34,694 bases of DNA. It comes from an uncultured Prevotella sp. Lineage in GTDB: Bacteria; Bacteroidota; Bacteroidia; Bacteroidales; Bacteroidaceae. The notes below the pieces were generated by a model. The model ran no database searches and was not told the origin of the DNA. It saw only the letters and a list, made by a program, of their open reading frames with translations. The DNA lies in contig CAKPST010000018.1 of NCBI GenBank assembly GCA_934183355.1, positions 1 through 34,694 of the forward strand. Reading direction: 5' to 3'. Positions within the stretch are counted from its first letter, which is position 1. Each line of letters opens with the position of its first letter. Positions 31,770 through 34,694 of the stretch are shown here, in pieces. The translations under genes and the position numbers were made by a program.

Positions 31770-33944
31770 TTATGGCCGATCAGCCATCTGTGTGCCCCAC
31801 TTGGACGGCTTGGGTCCCATGGTCAGCTCAAGTGTGCCGCCGGCTGTTATATCAGTGAAATTGATATACGACTTAGTATATTTCTTGCCATTCAGACGAA
31901 CCGACTGCACATAGATGTTGCGGTCGCTGTTGTTCTTGGCAATTACGGTGAAGCGCTTGCCTCCACCCACGTCAACAGTAGCCTTGCTGAAGAGTGGCGA
32001 ACCAATGACATAGCGTCCTCCCACGGGGTCTACCTGGTAGAGTCCAAGCGACGAGATGATATACCATGCCGACATCTGTCCCACGTCCTCATTGCCTGAG
32101 AGTCCGTCGGGCTGGTCGTGATACATCTCTGTGAGCATTTTGCGCAACAGCGGAGCCGCCTTGTCGGGGCGTCCGGCATAGTTGTACATGTATATCACAT
32201 GATGGCTTGGCTCATTGCCGTGGGCATACTGTCCGGTCATGCCCGACATATCTGGCGAAGCGTTGGCTCCAGCGTCGCCCTCAGCTATAAACAGAGAGTC
32301 GAGTTTGTGCATGAAAGCCTTGTCCGAACCGAATAACTTGATGAGTCCACGCACATCGTGCGGCACAAGGAATGTATACTGCCATGCATTGCCCTCGGTG
32401 TAGTCGTTGGCACGATGCTCAGCGTTGAAGGGGTCGAACGGTGTGCGGAACTTGCCGTCGGTGCCGATGGCACGTAAGAAGCCCGTCTGAGGGTCGAAGT
32501 ATTTGGCGTATGTGCGCGAACGGTTATGGAAGAAGTCGTAGTCCTGGTCGTCGTCCATCATCTTTGCCACCTTTGCCACGCCGTCATCGGCAATGCAATA
32601 TTCGAGAGCGTTAGCCACAGTCTCGTTGGTGGGCACCTTGTCCCAGGGGAAGTAGCCATACTGCTTGAGTATGTCAAGGCTGCGTATGTCGATATTCTGT
32701 GTAGCCTTCAGAGCCTCAAGCACTTCCTTCTCGTGTCCCTTGGCATAGCCCTTGAGTGTGAGGTCGGCAAGCACAATGGCTCCGGGGTTGCCTATCATGC
32801 AGTCGGTCTCATTGCCCATGAGATGCCACACGGGCAGACGCCCCTGCTGCTTGTATATGTTGAGGAATGTCTTGACGAAGTCGTCCTGCATATCAGGGAA
32901 GAGGAACGACATGAGTGGATGTGCGGCACGATAGGTGTCCCACAGCGACAGCGTGGTGTAGTTGGTGAAGTCGCCACGATGCACCTTGCCGTCGGCTCCG
33001 CGATATTGCTGATCGACATCTCCAAACACCGAGCACGATGTCATAAGATGATACATGGCGGTGTAGAAAATGCGGTGGCGTGTCTGGTCGGCAGTCTCTA
33101 TCTGCACACGCGACAAAGCCTTGTTCCACTCTTCGTCTACCGCCTTGACAGCAGCGTCAAAGTCCCATCCTGGCAGCTCAGCCTGCATATTCGCCTTGGC
33201 TTTGTCGATGTCTACGGGCGACAGCGCCACCTTGACGAGCAAGGGCTTGGTGTTGTCGGCTGCGGTGATGAATGCACGATACATTGTGTCGGTGCGTTCG
33301 AGAGTAATGGGCTGCGAGAAGTCCATTGAGAAGTATATGCGACGGTCCTTAGCCCATCCAGTAGAACGGCGATAGCCAGTGAGTCGGGTTGGCGACTCCT
33401 GAGTAAGCAGACAGTCGGTGGGCGTGTCCCATCCCAGACACTGTGCCAAGTCGAGAGCAAGCATCGCCTTAGCTCCCTGCTGGAATGTATAGCGATGGAA
33501 TCCGCATCGTGTCGTGGCAGTCAGTTCCACCTGTACGTTGGGACGTGTCAGATGCAGCGAATAGTAGCCAGGCTGAAACTTCTCGTCCTCATGGCGGAAT
33601 CGTGTAGAACGCTGCTGCTTGTCTGTTATAGGTAGCAGGGCGATGTCGCCCAAGCATCCGATGCCAGTGCCTGAGAGGTGCATGTGGCCAAATCCTATGA
33701 GTTCGTCGTCGCTATAGTGATAGCCCGATGTCCAATCCCAACCACGCAGAGGCTCTGTCGGACCCAGTTGCACAAGTCCAAAGGGAGCGTTGGCTCCCAT
33801 GAACGTATGACCGTGTCCGCCAGTTCCGATATACTGGTTGACGTATTGAGTAAGTTTTTTAGCGTCGGCTTTGACAGTGGTTGCGCATGCAAAGAGCGCA
33901 ATGATGGCTGTTAGCGCAATGTGTAGTAGATTTTTTGTTTTCAT
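31770..33944 (-). CDS. GH92 family alpha-mannosidase
   Basis: A 724-residue exported calcium-dependent exo-alpha-mannosidase, family GH92, typically acting on alpha-1,2-linked mannose of N-glycans or yeast mannan. The signal peptide MKTKNLLHIALTAIIALFACATTVKA lacks a convincing lipobox before the mature start; Cys20 in the core is not followed by a typical +2 residue. The N-terminal beta-sandwich begins VNQYIGTGGHGHTFMGANAPFGLVQLGP. The catalytic (alpha/alpha)6 part carries HLMGNETD (about 374-381), EGNAWQYTFLVPHD (517-530), HGNEPSHH (575-582) and GNEDVGQMSAWY (617-628), where the conserved acid/base residues lie. It precedes the NagB-LmbE gene by 34 bp. Confidence 0.95.
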   Translation of the reverse strand: MKTKNLLHIALTAIIALFACATTVKADAKKLTQYVNQYIGTGGHGHTFMGANAPFGLVQLGPTEPLRGWDWTSGYHYSDDELIGFGHMHLSGTGIGCLGDIALLPITDKQQRSTRFRHEDEKFQPGYYSLHLTRPNVQVELTATTRCGFHRYTFQQGAKAMLALDLAQCLGWDTPTDCLLTQESPTRLTGYRRSTGWAKDRRIYFSMDFSQPITLERTDTMYRAFITAADNTKPLLVKVALSPVDIDKAKANMQAELPGWDFDAAVKAVDEEWNKALSRVQIETADQTRHRIFYTAMYHLMTSCSVFGDVDQQYRGADGKVHRGDFTNYTTLSLWDTYRAAHPLMSFLFPDMQDDFVKTFLNIYKQQGRLPVWHLMGNETDCMIGNPGAIVLADLTLKGYAKGHEKEVLEALKATQNIDIRSLDILKQYGYFPWDKVPTNETVANALEYCIADDGVAKVAKMMDDDQDYDFFHNRSRTYAKYFDPQTGFLRAIGTDGKFRTPFDPFNAEHRANDYTEGNAWQYTFLVPHDVRGLIKLFGSDKAFMHKLDSLFIAEGDAGANASPDMSGMTGQYAHGNEPSHHVIYMYNYAGRPDKAAPLLRKMLTEMYHDQPDGLSGNEDVGQMSAWYIISSLGLYQVDPVGGRYVIGSPLFSKATVDVGGGKRFTVIAKNNSDRNIYVQSVRLNGKKYTKSYINFTDITAGGTLELTMGPKPSKWGTQMADRP

Positions 33945-33963
33945 AATTAGTATTTAGCAGTTG

Positions 33964-33971
33964 CAAATATA
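33964..33971 (-). promoter_or_regulatory. -7 box upstream of the GH92 gene
   Basis: On the minus strand TATATTTG fits TAnnTTTG and is 20 bp before the GH92 ATG, giving a very short leader. No clear -33 box at 19-21 bp. Confidence 0.45.
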
Positions 33972-34100
33972 CTATTTTTTGCTTGGCTTTGAGACATTTA
34001 GACAAAGGTTTTCATATTAAAAAAGTTTAATGTCACCTAAATACATATAAACCCTCTTTTCTTTGTTTATATATAGGTAGGCAGAGAAAAGGCTTTTGAG

Positions 34101-34108
34101 TATTTTTG
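34101..34108 (+). promoter_or_regulatory. -7 box upstream of the small ATT-start ORF
   Basis: TATTTTTG matches the consensus and ends 9 bp before the ATT that occupies the expected start position. No -33 box at normal spacing. Confidence 0.4.
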
Positions 34109-34117
34109 TAATCGGAA

Positions 34118-34306
34118 ATTCTAAGCAACCAGATAGGTGGTGTAGCTTACGAACTATCCAAACGATTGAACATCTCACCAGCCCGTGCTCTTGACCTATT
34201 CTATCGCAGCAAGACATGCGCCGATATACACAACCGTGCGACAGGACTTTACCTCTACGGCAACCTATATATAGCAGACGAATTTATGCTGGAAAACCAG
34301 AGATAA
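34118..34306 (+). pseudogene. Small Bacteroidales protein lacking an ATG (ATT at the start position)
   Basis: An open frame of 62 codons reads xLSNQIGGVAYELSKRLN, continues ISPARALDLFYRSKTCADIHNR and ends in GLYLYGNLYIADEFMLENQR, then TAA. Its body strongly resembles the small Bacteroidales proteins with a 'SPxxALxxFYxSxT...GLYLxxxxYIxDEF' pattern that often occur in multi-copy, toxin-antitoxin-like clusters (some annotated DUF3791; I am unsure of the name). An in-frame TAA lies at 34109-34111, and the codon where Met is expected is ATT. Either ATT is used as a rare start or the start codon has mutated. No partner gene is adjacent. Confidence 0.5.
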
Positions 34307-34319
34307 CAACGAAAAAAAA

Positions 34320-34362
34320 GAATCCCTGCACCAAAAGCCAATAAGCTGCGGTGCAGGGATTC
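34320..34362. terminator. Bidirectional terminator between pnp and the small ORF
   Basis: A perfect 13-bp stem GAATCCCTGCACC / GGTGCAGGGATTC (34320-34332, 34350-34362) with a 17-nt loop. On the minus strand it is followed by CTTTTTTTTC, an excellent tail for pnp. On the plus strand TTTATTTT follows. Confidence 0.9.
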
Positions 34363-34403
34363 TTTATTTTATGTATGTGGGCATTCGCCCTCACTTGCTG
34401 TGA

Positions 34404-34694
34404 TTAGAAATCACCGTGGTCGAGAGAGTCGTTGAAGTCCTTCGGCTCACGATTCTCGCGGTTCTCACGACGACCATCACGACGCTCGCCACCCTCACGA
34501 CGTGGACGACGATCGCCACGCTCGCCACGTGGACGACGTTCACGCTCTACATAACCCTCCGGCTTCGGGAGCAGGATGCGGTGAGAGAGCTTATACTTGC
34601 CAGTCTTCGGGTCAATTTCCATGAGCTTCACCTTGATCTTGTCGCCTTCCTTGATGCCAGCCTCTTCAACTGTCTCAAGACGCTTCCAGTCGAT
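34404..34694 (-). CDS. pnp: Polynucleotide phosphorylase, C-terminal end (partial)
   Basis: The frame runs off the window's right edge, so only the last 96 codons are present. The visible part is the end of an S1 RNA-binding domain ([42 protein letters not shown]), as in PNPase, the 3'-5' phosphorolytic exoribonuclease of mRNA decay. After PKPEGYVE comes a 40-residue Arg/Glu/Gly-rich low-complexity tail ([19 protein letters not shown]..., ending NDSLDHGDF), a known feature of Bacteroidetes PNPase. Another S1 protein is conceivable, but this linker and tail fit PNPase best. Confidence 0.82.
   Translation of the reverse strand: MDWKRLETVEEAGIKEGDKIKVKLMEIDPKTGKYKLSHRILLPKPEGYVERERRPRGERGDRRPRREGGERRDGRRENRENREPKDFNDSLDHGDF

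Overview
The window looks like the chromosome of a gut-type Bacteroidales bacterium, most likely a Prevotella/Segatella relative. Three things point there: proteins with Bacteroidetes-specific features (DUF4290, the NagB-LmbE fusion, GH92, SufD ending in a Cys-rich tail, MurA with Asp in place of the active-site Cys), promoters of the Bacteroidetes type (TTTG, about 20 bp, TAnnTTTG), and start codons without Shine-Dalgarno sequences. Most of the window is ordinary core genome. No prophage, transposase, CRISPR array, tRNA or rRNA was seen.

Layout. 1-5.8 kb: a minus-strand operon tsaB-DUF4290-murA-rimM-dxr-rseP (tRNA t6A modification, peptidoglycan, ribosome maturation, isoprenoids, envelope stress protease) with a promoter at about 5.9 kb. 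6.1-8.1 kb: plus-strand yicC-gmk-nadD. 8.4-12.7 kb: minus-strand rpsU, a small lipoprotein and a 1005-residue surface lipoprotein with a collagen-like segment. 12.7-14.25 kb: a gene-poor stretch with the surface protein's probable long leader and several short tandem repeats. 14.25-16.9 kb: efp, a family 2 glycosyltransferase and radC. 16.9-22.85 kb: the suf iron-sulfur operon (sufB, an outer-membrane beta-barrel gene, sufC, sufD, sufS), closed by a strong terminator. 22.9-29.3 kb: an AAA-ATPase/nuclease gene, rnhB, a WYL regulator, a Nudix hydrolase, a secreted esterase, a 59-residue DUF4250 protein and a MATE exporter. 29.7-34 kb: a minus-strand pair, a GH92 alpha-mannosidase followed by the NagB-LmbE fusion. 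The window ends in the 3' end of pnp.

The most unusual signal is non-coding. Intergenic gaps hold long imperfect palindromes, each built from its own short low-complexity unit: AATTAACGGAAT after nadD, (A)nGTAAAA tracts after efp, and GTTGAGA/TCTCAAC after sufD and at the glycosyltransferase/radC junction. In the first two, the order of unit variants is mirrored around the centre, so each is a true palindrome and not two chance arrays. At the radC junction the element supplies the stop codon of one gene and about ten N-terminal residues of the next. Other points of interest are the 22-bp tandem repeat upstream of efp, a roughly 585-nt leader on the surface lipoprotein gene, a NagB domain lacking its catalytic residues, and a small ORF whose expected ATG reads ATT.
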